From contig CM070717.1 of NCBI GenBank assembly GCA_036346275.1, positions 5,329,178 through 5,393,177 of the forward strand: a DNA stretch of 64,000 bases, written 5' to 3'. A model generated the notes under the pieces. It was given only the letters and a program-made list of their open reading frames with translations. It did not search any database and was not told the DNA's origin. Origin of the DNA: Otatea glauca (taxonomy: Eukaryota; Streptophyta; Magnoliopsida; Poales; Poaceae). The translations under genes were made by a program, and so were the position numbers. This document shows, in pieces, positions 21,195-34,339 of the stretch (within the stretch, counting starts at the first letter, position 1; each line of letters starts with the position of its first letter).

Positions 21195-23130
21195 CCTCTG
21201 TCGGGACCCGAATATGCAAATCCGGACCCTCTGTGTATTCAGCACTAGTCCAGGATCACGCTAGTGCACACAGTCTCAATATAGATGAAATATCACAATC
21301 ATACATAGCGGAAAAAGGTAAAAGACATCATATATTAAATACAACTAGTTACATGACCTTATGGTCGACTTACATGATTATGCCTTATAAGGCTGAACAA
21401 CAATTTAAGCAGCAGCGGAAAGAAAACGTAGATGACCCCTCAGTATACCATAGGCAACTGACAAGGCTCGCACCCTAGATGCTCGTCCCTTCGCAATACT
21501 TCTCCTCCATGAATGGCGTAGTCTCTTCTTCTTCTGAAGTGGTTGTTGTGGGGTGAGTACATAAAGCACTCAACAAGTCGTGCACAGAATGCAATTCTAA
21601 CATAGCTATATGCAAGGCTTACTCCAAAGAAATGGCTAACATGGCTATTTTGCAATAAGCATCATTTGTAAATGAATACAATATATAAATTGGAAAGACA
21701 ATAAAACAAATAAATGTATTAGATAGATTCAACATTTCTCAAGTAAACCAAGTTTCCAATCCTATGTCAAGTTCCAACCTTTCATGGCAATCCTGCCATC
21801 CCATTCCAAGTTTTCATTTCAAAAGTCTAACCCTTAACTGTAATTCCCAAGCTTTGATCAATACCGTGACCACGGCTATTCGAATAGATTTACACTCTGC
21901 AGAGCTTATGCACTTTACCCACACAACGTGATATTCTCTTTATGCCTGGCCATTAGCACACTTCCTTTGGTGTGCCGACAGAGAAATCACGACAAAGCCT
22001 TTCAGGAATCTCTACCTTATCCAAAGAACCTCTCCGGTAATGCCTTCACTATTACTCCTCTCACGCGGAGCCGAAGTATAGGATAGGCCAACACCGTTGG
22101 ATGGGCACCAAACCGTAGCACAGGTACGCTCCCCCACACAGATACACTTCAGTGTACTGTCACCCCGAGGTATCAGAGGAAAGATATCAGAACCCTAATC
22201 ATCTAGGTCTGTCCCATACCAGACATGTGGTCGCATGATTGACTTAGGTTAAAGGCTTGCAAGGTTAAGTCCTTAAGATGATCGAGGCAAGACTTCTACA
22301 TACCACCTGCCCATCGGGCCCACCTTGGCATTCTCGCCCTTGCCACTTGCCCCAATCTAAATCATAACCACCCCAGGTGATTTCCAAGCACCACGTGCCA
22401 TCAGCAATTTAACCTTGTTGCGTGACATCCTCTCGCCACCACAACTCAATCTCATCGTGTGACCACACATGACACACAAGTTCATAACATCGTTCCATAT
22501 TCCATTAGTCAAGATTATTTATCAAAGACTAAAGTACATGTGATGACGTGGTATGGCTAAGCAACTAATACGATCTAACCATCCCATGTTGATTATTATT
22601 ACTAACCAACTATAATGAACCAATCTAGGGTGACAATATATCATGGTATACAAATGGCAAGGTAGGGTATAGATCAATTGGGTATAATAGCTAAGTCCCA
22701 AATTTAATTGAAGACATTTGTACATGTCAAATAATATGCAATAAAGTAAAACAATATAGCAGTTTTTGTAATCGTAGGTTCAACATGATCAAAGCACAAC
22801 TTGCCTTAGAAAAGCTTTTATTCTTCCCCTGTACTTTGGTCTTGAGTCGACGAATTTTCCTCAGATGCGTCGCACAATACAACGCCTACACGTAACGAAG
22901 GAGAAAGCGAATAAATACCCAAAATAGAGAGCAATATAAACTCTAAAAATTAAATACAATTCACCATTAAATAGAGCATGATTTTACAAATTTTTAGAAA
23001 CTGGAATCACCTCAATCGGAGTTTAAATGCAAAAGATATAGCTATTCAAAGATTGGAATAAATACTGAAATTCTTGAAAATAGAAAATCCGAATTTACTG
23101 AATTACTTTTACACTGGAAAAAAAGCATTT

Positions 23131-23140
23131 ATGACGTCAT
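23131..23140. promoter_or_regulatory. TGACGTCA palindrome in family-B LTR
   Basis: ATGACGTCAT is intact here. The left copy reads TGATGTCA at the same place (about 10977), a CpG-to-TpG change. CCAAT and CACGTG-like sequence stand next to it. Confidence 0.5.
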
Positions 23141-23657
23141 GCTGATGTCATTGAACACGTGACCCAATCGGGTGCTGACACGCGGCACAACCATGGTGCG
23201 ACACGCGTCACCGGCGTATGGACGCGATCCACGGCCGGCGCTAGTCCACGGCGAACCGGTGGCACTGTGCCTGTGCACCAGCTGACGGAAGCACGCGCGT
23301 GGCACCTTTGGATGGATGACACGTGGCACAGATCTAAGGGACGAGAAAAACACACGTGGCGGCGATGATCTCAACCGTTTATTTCAGATCGGACGACGGA
23401 GATCAAAGGCGGTGACGTCAGTGAAACCGTCGGCGGCAACGCGTCGATTTCCGCACGACACGCGGCAGCACGGGACTGGCCCGGTGCGCGGTGCGATCCC
23501 AACCGTTCGGTTTGAATCCAGCGGCTCAGATCTGACAACCACAACGACAGCAGCGGGGACACGCGGCATGATCAGAATCGACCGACGCGGATCCAACGGC
23601 GGCTACGGGCGAAGCAACTGACGATGACGCGGCGAGATCGGAACCGCACGATAAAGA

Positions 23658-23668
23658 TCTAACGGCTA
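23658..23668 (+). promoter_or_regulatory. MSA-type site in family-B LTR
   Basis: TCTAACGGCTA matches TCYAACGGYYA exactly. It lies in LTR orientation about 395 bp past the TATA-like box. The left copy lost it with the 263-bp deletion. Confidence 0.5.
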
Positions 23669-24062
23669 AGGTTGACGGAGCTGTTTATTGTAGAAAAGGT
23701 GACGCGGCTTGATCCTTACCGCTGGTTGCAGATCTGACGGTCGATGGCGCTTCTCGGGCGGCGGCGATGGCATGGCGGCGTTCTTCACCGGAGTCGAGGA
23801 AGACGACGAGCACAATGGCGCTCCAGAGGATCTCCGGCGACGTCTTCTGGTGCGTTCGAAGCGGCTCGGTGTGATGAGTACACGGGTACCAACGGTGACG
23901 GCGGAGACGCAACGGACGGGGAGCAAGCGACGAAAAATGACGGCGGAGGCTTCGGCGAACTTCGGCGAGCTCGCACGGGCGAACGGCAGCGGCTCGGGAT
24001 GCGGGTGCTAGGGCAAAAAGGGCAGCGCAACGAGGCGAACCTCGGACAAGGTGCAGCGGCGG

Positions 24063-24070
24063 CTTAAATA
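24063..24070 (-). promoter_or_regulatory. TATA-like box of family-B LTR (right)
   Basis: CTTAAATA on the plus strand (TATTTAAG in LTR orientation), same context as at 14830. Confidence 0.55.
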
Positions 24071-24870
24071 GCCTGGGGAGGCGCGCCAATCACGGGAACC
24101 GAGACGGCAGCGGACGCGGCGCGCGGAGATTGCGGCGGCTAGTGTTTCCTTGCGACGACGGCGGAGTGGGGCGACGTGGCTCCATCCGGACCGCACACAG
24201 GGCGCAGATCCGACGGCTCACACCGAGCAGTCACGCGGCTCGACGAAACACGTCGGATCGAGATCAAACGGCGGGGCGCGCTAGGGTTTGAGGCAGCACG
24301 GCGTGGAGTCATCTCGACCGTCCATGCGGCGAGCATTGGACGGGCGAAGCGAGTGGGCCGGGCGGAGCCGAAGGCAGGCCGACGCGGGTCGGGCCGAGCG
24401 GGAATAGGAGTGGGCTGGCGGGAGATTCGGCCCGAGGAGATTTTAGAAAATTAAAATCATTTCTGAATTAATATAATTCCAGGAATTCAAATAATTAACA
24501 AATAAATTCAGAAAAATCTCCAAAAATACAGAAAATTCCTTGAAGCACAATGAACCCAACTACGGCTGGAAATCTTTTGTTTGAGGAACATATTAATCAA
24601 AATAAATCTTTTCATTGTTTAGAAAAGTCAAATTAAGCTGAGATTAATTCAAGAAAAATGCAAATGGTTCATTTTCAATTTTTTAAATATTCCAAACTCA
24701 AATTAAATGTTTCAAAGAAAGATCATTCATAATTTTCTCAGAATACTCAAAGATAATAAAAGAGGCTTAATTAAATAAATACAACATGAAATAATTAAAA
24801 TTCAAGAAAATTTCAAATAAAATAGAAAAGCACAATAAAAATCAAGAAAAGCAAAATTTGGGGTTTTACA

Positions 24871-25459
24871 AAACACAAAGACAACGACATATGATGTATA
24901 CAGTTTCGGATCTCCGAATGAGGTTTGTTTTAAAACATAAGGCCTACAAGTGATTTTAATTACATTTTCTCCTTTTTAAGCCTCATTGATCTTCTCCTCT
25001 CTTCAGTATTTATAGGTAAACATTTACACACACTGTTCTATCTTTTATTTTCAGGGCATTAAAATCATCATGGTGTTGTTCAGCGCGTATGTATCTAGTA
25101 TGTATGTATGAAAGGATGATACGTACATTGCTAGCATGCATAGGTCCACCAGGTGGCAATGAGTACCGGTACTTTGTTATTGGTATCTAATTCCTGGAAG
25201 TGTATTCTATTAAAATGATGCAAGGTGTGTCAGTCTTTAAATCACAAATACTTCCGTACGAATGCAACACTAAAATATGCTCATCTACGTGCAGGGAAGA
25301 ATATAGCAGAGGGACTCCAGGGGCATGTGGAAGGGAAGGATAGCTAATCCTACGCTGGATTATTGGGTCTTACTGGACACGTGCCCTAGGGTGATTGGCC
25401 CATTCTGCATGGTTTTGGCCGGCGAATGCGTTTTGGTGCGGTGTGATTAGAGATGTTTT
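24871..25459. other. Unassigned 589 bp between two retroelements
   Basis: A/T-rich sequence with no supported frame and no terminal repeats that I can see. It lies between the end of the family-B array and the copia 5' LTR, and may be host DNA. Confidence 0.45.
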
Positions 25460-25675
25460 TGTTGGGAAACCACGTGGCCCAATGAAAACGCACGATGATC
25501 CCTTAGTCGAAACCCTAGGCGACTATTATATAAGGAGGGGGTCCCCCATTGTACAAGCAACCAGAAATCAATAAAGAATTGTGTCGCTGTTTTCCCTAAA
25601 TCTGTCTCTCTCTCTGTTCTCCAATTCAGATCTGTTCGGGAACCCCGGACTATTCGATAGCGAGGTTCCTTAACA
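25460..25675 (+). mobile_element. 5' LTR of the gag-less copia element
   Basis: 216 bp from TGTTGGGAAACC to GGTTCCTTAACA, matching 45807-46020. It contains TATATAAG (25527-25534) and AATAAA (25570-25575), that is promoter and polyadenylation signals in one short LTR. The preceding bases GTTTT are the candidate TSD. The right-hand partner cannot be tested because a CACTA element interrupts the 3' LTR. Confidence 0.9.
25527..25534 (+). promoter_or_regulatory. TATA box of copia 5' LTR
   Basis: TATATAAG followed by GGAGGGGG. The 3' LTR has the same box at 45874-45881. Confidence 0.7.
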
Positions 25676-25676
25676 C

Positions 25677-25690
25677 GTTATCAGCACGAA
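25677..25690 (+). promoter_or_regulatory. Putative copia primer binding site
   Basis: GTTATCAGCACGAA follows the LTR end directly. It is not the usual initiator tRNA-Met sequence; I do not know which tRNA it would pair with. Confidence 0.45.
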
Positions 25691-25734
25691 ACTCTACCAG
25701 CGAACAGATTGAAAAGAAAACGTGTAGCGCCCAA

Positions 25735-26151
25735 ATGGAAGAGATATGCATTGTTGATAATGGCACAACAAATACCATCTTAAGAGAGTCTAAATACTTC
25801 CAGTCGATCACGAAGAACGCTGGAAAGATAACTACGATCGCAGGAAGCGATTCATATGTAATTGGCTCCGGAAGAGCCACAATTATATTACCTATGGGTA
25901 CAATTTTGGTAATTGAAGAAGCCCTTTTGTACCCCGAATCAACACGCACTCTCTTAAGTTTCAAAGACATCCGCGCCAATGGTTTTCACGTAGAAACCAA
26001 TGAAGAAAATGGCAAAGAATACTTGTGCATTGTGAAGCACGCGGTATGTAGAAAAATGGTATTAGAAAAATGTCCCTCATATGAATCTGGGTTGTACTAC
26101 ACGAATATTCATGCACCCCGAAGTATATACTTCCTTCAAGACTGTCTTTAG
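25735..26151 (+). pseudogene. Copia protease and gag-pre-integrase region
   Basis: Starts with an aspartic-protease-like segment: VDNGTTNTIL stands where copia elements have D-S/T-G, and LLSFKDIRANGFHVET follows. The segment continues into the pre-integrase region. It lies only 60 bp after the LTR, so the whole gag (normally several hundred codons with a zinc knuckle) is absent. The frame breaks at about 26110-26151, and the protein continues in another frame from 26081. The missing gag implies dependence on other elements for particles, even before the present damage. Confidence 0.85.
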
Positions 26152-27013
26152 AAGCTCTGAGTTATTTTCTTTATGGCATGGTAGATTAGGTCATCCTGGT
26201 CTTAGAATGATGAGAAATATAGTGAACAACTCACAAGGTCATGGCATTAATGTTAAAAATTTCCCGAATCATGAAGATTTCGTGTGCCCTGCATGTGCCA
26301 CTGGGAAATTAATAACAAGACCCTCTGTCATGAAAGTACAAAGTGAAATCCCTGCATTTCTGGAAAGCATCCAGGGGGATATTTGCGGCCTGATTCAGCC
26401 CTTGTCAGGGACGTTTCGATACTTTATGGTGCTCATCGATGCTTCGTCGAAATGGTCGCATGTATGCTTATTGTCAACAAGAAACCATGCTTTTGCAAAG
26501 CTGATCTCGCAGATCATAAGAATTAAGAATGCTTTCCCTGATCATCGCGTGAAGTCCATTAAAATGGACAATGCCGGAGAATTTACTTCAAAGGCATTTG
26601 ATGATTATTGCACTGCAACTGGGATAGCAGTTGAGCACTCCGTACCGCACATCCATACGCAGAATGGACTAGCTGAAGCACTCATAAAGAGGATCAAATT
26701 CATTGCCAGACCGTTGTTGCAGAGTTGTAACTTGCCCAACACTTGTTGGGGACACGCAGTCCTGCACGCAACAGCTCTTATCAATTTCAGACCTTCAGCC
26801 TACAACATCCATTCTCCAATGCAGCTTGTGCACGAGATCATCCCGAAAATCTCCCATCTCAGGAAATTTGGGTGTATGGTATATGTTCCTATACCACCCC
26901 CTCAGTGGACTGCAATGGGCCCTCTCCGCAAGTCTGGGATATACGTTGGTTATGAGAGTGCATCCATAATCAAGTATTTGGAACCCATGACTGGAGATTT
27001 GCATACAGCCTGA
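26081..27013 (+). pseudogene. Copia integrase
   Basis: 310 codons. The zinc-binding module H33-H38-C69-C72 (WHGRLGHPG ... CPACATGK) is followed by the catalytic core with D100 (IQGDICG), D163 (KMDNAGEF) and E199 (NGLAEALIK). All DDE residues are present with the typical 35-residue last spacing. The end FGCMVYVP...GIYVGYES is the usual C-terminal part. The frame stops at 27013. Decayed linker sequence follows to about 27780, with stops at 27530 and 27772. Confidence 0.9.
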
Positions 27014-27819
27014 TTCGCTCATTGTATTTTTGACGAGAATCGTTTTCCATCATTAGGGGGAGGAAATCAATCTTTGGATGAAAAATACCGGAAAATCATA
27101 TGACATTCCACTAGGATCCCCGCGCATGACCCCCGCACTAATGAAGCAAATCAAGAAGTCCAGAAGATAATTGATTTACAGAATTTAGCAAATGAACTGC
27201 CTGATCATTTTTGTGATCTGAAGGGCGTGGTTAAGTCGCATGTACCCGCAAGAAATGCACCAGAGAGGGTGGAAATACCAAAGAAAACAGAAGGTATCCC
27301 TCATCCTGTTCAGAGGCCTAAAAAAGAACAGGAAATCTGGCTCCTCAACCAAAAGTACCCGAGACGCCCTGAGAAAATCAAGCAGAGAACTTACCACAAC
27401 CAATCACGAAAATACCCCGAGGGAAGAAGGGGAGCCATTGAGACACACCGAAAGAAGCCAACAGAAAGGCAATTCCAGGACTTGAATCTTCCACGCAGAA
27501 GTCGTTTGGAAATAATGTGTGCGCACACATAGGCGATGAAAAGCTAAAGGAACTTGCTCCTACGATAGGAAATAGCAGCGAAGAGCAAGTAGAAGTGCAT
27601 GAAGCACCCCATGAAGAAATGGCCATAAACTTTGTAATAACAGGAGAATCCCTTAATAGAACAACAGCTAAAGTTGATGCATACTTTGCAAAGAAGATTG
27701 CCTCGATCATTGATCATGATCCCGAGCCTGCATCTCTAGCAGAGTGCAAGAAAAGGCTAGATTGGGAAGAATAGAAGAAGGCAATCACTGCAGAGTTAGT
27801 CTCTCTGAACAAGAGAGAG

Positions 27820-28646
27820 GTGTTTGGGCCCGTGTGCCGCACACCTCCCCATATAAACTCTGTAGGTCACAAATGGGTCTTTGTTTGGAAAAGGAATGAA
27901 AACAACGAAGTTGTAAGGTACAAGGCAAGGCTCGTAGCTCAAGGTTTCACTCAACGTCCTGGAGTTGATTATGAAGAAACCTATTCTCCAGTTATGGTAG
28001 GAGTTACCTTTAGATATTTGATCTCAATGGTAGTCAACTTGAAGTTGAGAATGAAACTAATGGATGTTGTCACAGTATATTTGTATGGAAACTTAGATTC
28101 GGAGATATACATGAAGGTATCGGAAGGTATTCCTATCCCGAACCAAGACGGAGCAAATAGAAACCTGTACAGTGTAAAATTGGAGAAATCAATGTATGGG
28201 CTAAAACAGTCAGGAAGAATGTGGTACAATCGCTTGAGTGATTTTCTCTGCAAGAAAGGCTACACAAACAACGAAGATTGTTCATGCGTATTTATACAGT
28301 GATCCCCGAATGGATTCTGTATAATCTCCGTCTATGTAGATGACTTGAACATCATTGGGATGGATGAAGAGATTGAAGAAGCATGCTCATACTTGAAGTC
28401 TGAGTTTGAAATGAAGGATTTGGGTAAAACCAAGTTTTGTTTAGGCTTGCAGCTTGAGCATGTCCAAGAAGGAATCTTGGTACACCAATCATCCTACACG
28501 CAGAAAGTGTTGGAAAGATTTGGCTTTGGAAAGGCATATCCTGCAAAGACTCTAATGGTCGGAAGGTCACTCCAAGCAGACCTAGACCCATACAGACCTA
28601 GAGAAGAGGGGGAGGAAGTCCTGGGAGCAGAATTCCCATATCTGAG
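27820..28646 (+). pseudogene. Copia reverse transcriptase, first part
   Basis: Begins in the fingers region (VGHKWVFVWKRNENNEVVRYK, KARLVAQGFTQRPGVDYEET) and runs through MDVVTVYLYGNLDSEIYM and KSMYGLKQSGRMWYNRL. A stop TGA at 28300-28302 interrupts the frame. The active site YVDD (28333-28344) and KDLGKTKFCLGLQ follow. The first catalytic Asp motif reads MDVVTVYL instead of DVKTAFL-like. At 28646 the gene is cut by solo LTR E and resumes at 44842. Confidence 0.9.
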
Positions 28647-29037
28647 TGTAACACCCCAATTTTTGCTTTAAGTGCTATTTTATTGTCATTTATGCAATTT
28701 GAGATTTATTGGGATTTTTCTGGATTTATTGGAATTTATTTTGAAAATTAAGTAATTAGCCTCTTTGAGAAAACTAATTAAATATCTGCATAGTCAAAAT
28801 AAAGTATTGCCAAAAATATTTTATTTAAACTCAAAATGTCTCCAAGTATTTATGGGTATTTTCTGGGATTTTTCCTGATATTTTAATTGATTAAAAATGA
28901 TAAAACTAATTTCGGGAATTATTTTAAATCATAACTCTGAAAATCCTTCTAATGATGTTGGGCCGAGCCCAAAGACTGCATGCGTTCGGCTTTGTCTTTA
29001 TGCGGCCCGCCAGCCCATTTCCCCGCCGCCTCGCGTG

Positions 29038-29048
29038 TGGCCGTTGGA
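29038..29048 (-). promoter_or_regulatory. MSA-type site in LTR E, upstream of TATA
   Basis: TGGCCGTTGGA is the exact reverse complement of a TCYAACGGYYA sequence, about 286 bp upstream of the TATA box. A 10-of-11 match stands at 29092. Confidence 0.55.
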
Positions 29049-29333
29049 TTTCCATCGGACGATCTCCATCTCGCCGAAACCCTAGGGCCCTCGGCCGTTG
29101 GATCGAGATTGGACGGAGAGGATCCCTCGCATTGTTTTTGGAAGGCCAAGATCGCGCCCGTCGGTTTTGGAAAGAACGGATCAGATCGTATCACTTTGGA
29201 TCTAATCCTGGCCGCTCGTTGCGAATCGGACGGCTACCAGCCTTCGTCTCCGATTCGGGTTTCCAAACCCGCCGCCGCTCACCGTCTCCGCCGTGGACTG
29301 CTAGACCTTCCTTTTGCGCGCGCATACCGAGGC

Positions 29334-29341
29334 TATAAAAG
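29334..29341 (+). promoter_or_regulatory. TATA box of LTR E
   Basis: TATAAAAG in the context CGAGGCTATAAAAGC, as in LTR A. Confidence 0.75.
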
Positions 29342-29785
29342 CTGTCGTCCGCACCCCGAGGTTCATCATCCCAGAGCACATCCGCCAGTGCTAGCCTTCA
29401 CCGTTGAGTCGCCGTTGTAGCCTCGCAGGAGCTCGCCGGAGTTTGCTCTTCGCTGCCACGGTTTTTCTTCGGGTTCCGCTGTCGTCAAGCCGCCGTCCGT
29501 CGCAAGGGTTCCAGATTCGAGTTCCTCGCATCGTGCCGCGTCGAGTCTGCTGCTTCTTCATCGCCGGAGTCATCTCGTTCGCCGTTCGGGTGGTCGTCTT
29601 CTTCCGCTCCGGTGAACCTACGCCGCTGTGCTGCCATCCGCGTCGGGAAGCCTCGTCGACCATTGGATCTCCAGTGAACCGCTGCGATCGTGCCACGTCA
29701 CCGTGTGAACAGGTAACGATTCGGTAAGGGTCGGCCGTTGGATCTGTTTGAACAGTCTGGATCGTGCCGCGTGCGTGTAGACCGG

Positions 29786-29796
29786 TGGCCGTTGGA
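29786..29796 (-). promoter_or_regulatory. MSA-type site in LTR E, downstream of TATA
   Basis: TGGCCGTTGGA, a second exact match, about 445 bp downstream of the TATA box, close to the downstream spacing in LTR G. A near match lies at 29732. Confidence 0.5.
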
Positions 29797-31239
29797 TCAG
29801 TGCACGGATGTGCGACGCGTGTCGGTGCAAGGACCGAGGCGTCGTGCGCCGAGTCTACCGTGCGCAAGCGCTATGCCGTGAACCAAGTCCATGCGCTGAG
29901 CCGCGTGTCGACCCCTGATTGGTCCACGTGTCGCCTGTGCAATAAATCGGGTTTTCTTAATAAAAATAATTCGGGAAAATATGATTTTCTAATTTGAGAT
30001 TTATTTAAAACTTCAAAAGGCTATATCATTTGCATTTTTGCTCGGATTTGAGTGATTCAAATTTCTAAGAAATTTTAAAATCAAGATATATTTATTGCTG
30101 AATTTTATTTTATTTTTGGAGTTTGTTTTCTTAATTTTTTGATGTTTATTTGCTTCTTCGACCTCGGTTCGCGTAGACGTTGAGTTGCTCGGCGCTTCGG
30201 AGGAAGATTTGTCGCTTCAGGACCCAAGCTCAGACCAAGACCAGCACCTACTACTAGGAAAGTTGTGTTTGATCATGTTGAACCCATGCTTGCAAAGATG
30301 CTACTTTATTTTACATTATATGCATGTTATTTAATGTGTAGACCTGCTTTCAAATTAAATTGGGATTTAGCTAGTTAACCTATTTGAGTATACCCTACCT
30401 TGTCATTGTATGCCATAATCTAAATTGTCAACCTAGGATGGTGAAATTACTAGTTGGTTAATATTAGTAATCAACATGGGACTGGTTAGACCGTATTAGT
30501 TTGCTTAGCCATGCCACGTCATCACATGTATATGAAATATGGATATTTAATCTTGACTAAGAGAATATGGAACAATGATATAATTTGTGTGTCATGTGTG
30601 GTCACACAATGAGGTTGAGTTGTAGTGACGAGGAGGTCACACAACGAGATTGAATTGTTGATGGCACGTGGTGCTTGGTAATCAACAGGGGTGCTCATGA
30701 TTTTAGATTGGGGCAAGTGGCAAGGGGCAGAGTGCCAAGGTGGGCCAGGATTGGCAGGGGTATGTGGAATTCTTGCCTTAATCACCTTAAGGACTTAACC
30801 TTGCAAGCCTTTGACCTGAGTCTTTCTTGCAACCACATGTCCGAATGGGACAAACTAGTGAATAATTTGTGAAGCCTAGATTTGATCTCGTCGTGGTGAA
30901 TAGTGAGTCCGGGTTTATGGTTTAAGTCACATGGCGCAAGAGGGGGCCTGTTGTGGTGGTTTAACCCTTGATGTTGAAACCTTAGCGAACAAAGACTGGT
31001 CAGGTGTAGCATTGTAAAGGCTTTGTTATGATCACTCGCCTTGGTGGTGTTTGGTTGTATCGTGTGGGTAAAGTGCATAACCTCTGCAGAGTGTATAATC
31101 TATTCGAATAGCCGTGTTAACGGTATTGAGCAATGCTCGGGAAGTACAGTCAAGGGTTAGTCTTTTGTAAACTAAAAACTGGATGGAATGGCAGGGTTGC
31201 CATGAAAGGTTGACTTAGGTTGGAAAACCTGTTTACTTG

Positions 31240-34200
31240 TGTCGGGACCCGAATATGCAAATCCGGACCCTCTGTGTATACTGCACTAGTCCAGGATCAT
31301 GCTAGTGCACACAGGCTCAACATAAGTAAATATCACAATCATACATAGCGAAAACATTAGGAAAGACATCATATGATATATACTACTAGTTAAATGACCT
31401 CGTGGTCCACTTACATGACTATGCCTGCAAGGTGAATAATATATTAAACCTGCAAATGAATGAAAACGTAGACAACCCTCAAGATACCACAGTAATCGAC
31501 AAGGCTTGCGCCTAAACATTCGTCTCCTCTTGGAATCTTTCCTCCAAAGATTGATGTAGACTCTTCAACCGTGAGGTTATTGTTGGCAAGGGTGAGTACT
31601 TAAAGCACTCAACAAGTTGTGCATGTAATGCAATTCTATGTAACTATATGCAAGGCTTATTCCAAAGGATAGGCTATCATGGCTATTTTGCAACAGAGCA
31701 AAGATTTACTGAACAAATACAATAAATAGATTGTAAAGACGGTAAAACAAATAACAATAATGATAGATTCAACTTTTCTCAAGTAAACCAAGTTTCCAAT
31801 CTTAAGTCAAATTCCATCTTCCATATGGCATTCGCCATCCCAACCAAGTTGTTCATTTTAATTAAACTAACCCTTAACTGTAATTCCCGAGCATTGCTCA
31901 ATACCGCGAGCACGGCTATCCGAATAGTTTCACACTCTGCAGAGGTTATGCACTTTACCCACACGGCATGATATTCTCTTTGCGCCTGGCCATTAGCACA
32001 CTTCCTTTGGTGTGCCGGCAGAGAAATCATGACAAAGCCTTTACAATGCTCTGGCTTAATCCAGTACTACCCGTTAAGGTTTCAACACTGGTGGGTCTGA
32101 AAACCACAACCAGGGCCCCCCTCTTGCGCCATGTGAATTACACCATAACTCGGGAACTCACACCACCAATGATAGTACCAGTTAAGGCATTACAAATTAA
32201 TCGCCTAGGTGTGTCCCATTACAACATGTGGTTGCATGATTGACTCAGTCAAAGGCTTGCAAGGTTAAGTCCTTAGTGTGATCAAGGCAAGACATCCACA
32301 TACCCTCCGCCCATTGGGCCCACCTTGGCATACTCGCCCTTGCCACTTGCCCCAATCTAAGTGATTATCACCCGCTTGATTACCAAGCACCACGTGCCAT
32401 CAACAATTCAACATCGCTATGTGACATGACTCGCCACAACAACTCAATCTCATCGTGTGATTCCACATGACACACAAGTTCATAACATTGTTCCATATTC
32501 CATTAATCAAGATTAATTATCAATGATTCGACACATGTGATGACGTGGCATGGCTAAGCAACTAATACGGACTAATCCTCCAATGTTGATCATAATTATT
32601 AACCAACTATATTGAACCAATCTAGGTGACAATGAATCATGGCATACAATGACAAGGTAGGGTATAGATCAATCTGTATAATAGCTAAGCCCAATCTATT
32701 TTGAAACAATTGTATTTTTGAAATATATGCAATATTATAAAACAAACATAGCAATTTTATAAACATGGGTTCAACATGATCAAAGCACAACTTGCCTTAG
32801 AATAGGTCCTGATCTTGATCTGAAGCTTGCTCTTGAGTTGTTGGATCTTCCTCCAAACGTCGCACAATTCAACGCCTACGCGTATCGAAGAAGAAAAGCA
32901 AATAAATACCAAAACAGAGAGCAATTGAACTCCAAAAATCAAATAAAATCCACCATTAAATAGATCTCAATTTTACAAATTTTTAGAAATTTGAATCACT
33001 CAAATCCGAGTTACGATGCAAAAGATATAGTCTTTTGAAGTTTAAAATAAATCTCAAATCGTGAAATCGAAATTGAATTTAACAGATTTGTTTTTATTCA
33101 AAACCGGTTTATGACGTCGGCATGACATCAGCCCTGATTCAAACCAATCGGACGCTGCCACGTGTCCCGCATATAGACCCGGTCCACGGCGTTGGTTGGT
33201 TCACCGCAGACGCGTCCATGACGCCGATGCTTGCGCCGACACGCGGCAAGTCACGATTGGTTGCAACGACGGTGCGATCTAGAGCGCACGGGTTTGATCG
33301 GACGGCTACCGATCTCACGCGACGTGGCAAAGACACCCGCCGGGATCTAGATTTAACGGTCGGCGCTTACGAGACGTTCATCGTTCTTGCGCGTCGTGGC
33401 ACGATCTAGACCCTTCACCGAGATCCGACGGCTCAAGCTTCAACGTGACGATGGCAACGCGGCGGCGCAACTTCACCGGACGTGAGAACGACGACCTCGG
33501 CTACGGCGTTCCGCGCGATTTAAACGGCGATGACTCTTCACGGATCCGACGCGCGCGGTTTGGCGATCTCGATGGTGGCACCGTGACGGCGAAAGATCAA
33601 CGGCGGCGACGAAACGAGCGAAACCACCGCGGCAAGGACCTCCACTCCGCGAGCTCCTCGAGCGAACGACGGCGACACGAGCCTCGGGCTTTGGAAAAGA
33701 TGCGCGCGCGAGGTAAGGGTTCCGTGCCGCGCCGGCGCTTTAAATAGTCGACGGAAGGCGTGTCCGCCGGACTCGAAGACGGCTCGTGGCGGCGGACTCG
33801 GCGACGACTCGGAAAGACGACGCGCTTCATCCGGGCGCCCACGCGTCGCTCAATCAACGGCCCCGAAGCGCCAACGACGCGGCGAGATCTCGGCCGTTGG
33901 GTCTCGATCCAACGGTCGGGATTTCTTAGGCCTAGGGTTTTGGCCGGTAGGCGCGACGGGCTATCTGGGCCGCGATTGCATGGGCCGCCCACATCGTTCA
34001 TCGCTTTTTCAAAAGGTTTTCAATTAAATTAATTCCGAAATTCGTTTTATTTATTTTAGGCAATAAAACTATTAGGAAAAATCCAAGAAAATCTCAAAAA
34101 TACTTTGAGACATTCGGACTCAAATAAAATATTTTTGGCAAAACTTTATTTTAACTTTGCACGATTTAAATAGATTTGAATACAAGGCAATAAACTTGAT

Positions 34201-34296
34201 TTCAAATAAATCCAAAAAATCCAAATAAATTCCAGAAAATCATAAATGCACATTTAAGCAATAAAACTTAATTAAGCCAAATTTTGGGATGTTACA
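31240..34296 (-). mobile_element. 3' LTR of element C
   Basis: 3057 bp ending GGGATGTTACA on the plus strand, next to the PPT complement AACCTCCTCTTAATG (34297-34311). A TATA-like CTTTAAATA lies at 33738-33746 (reversed). The TGACGTCA palindrome reads TGACGTCG here (33111). Confidence 0.92.
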
Positions 34297-34339
34297 AACC
34301 TCCTCTTAATGTAATCTCGGCCCGAGATTCGGGCTAACT

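Larger units (their letters stand above)
21199..24870 (-). mobile_element. Family-B 5' LTR (right copy)
   Basis: A 3672-bp LTR, TGTCGGGACCC...GGGGTTTTACA on the plus strand. It is the 5' LTR of the internal region 15620-21198. It keeps the 263 bp deleted in the left copy and has no nested insertion, so it shows the ancestral state. No TSD can be checked because the left outer end of the array is truncated. Confidence 0.93.

Noticed and set aside
25677..25690. Assigning the copia PBS to a specific tRNA
   Set aside because: I could not match it to a tRNA 3' end with certainty.
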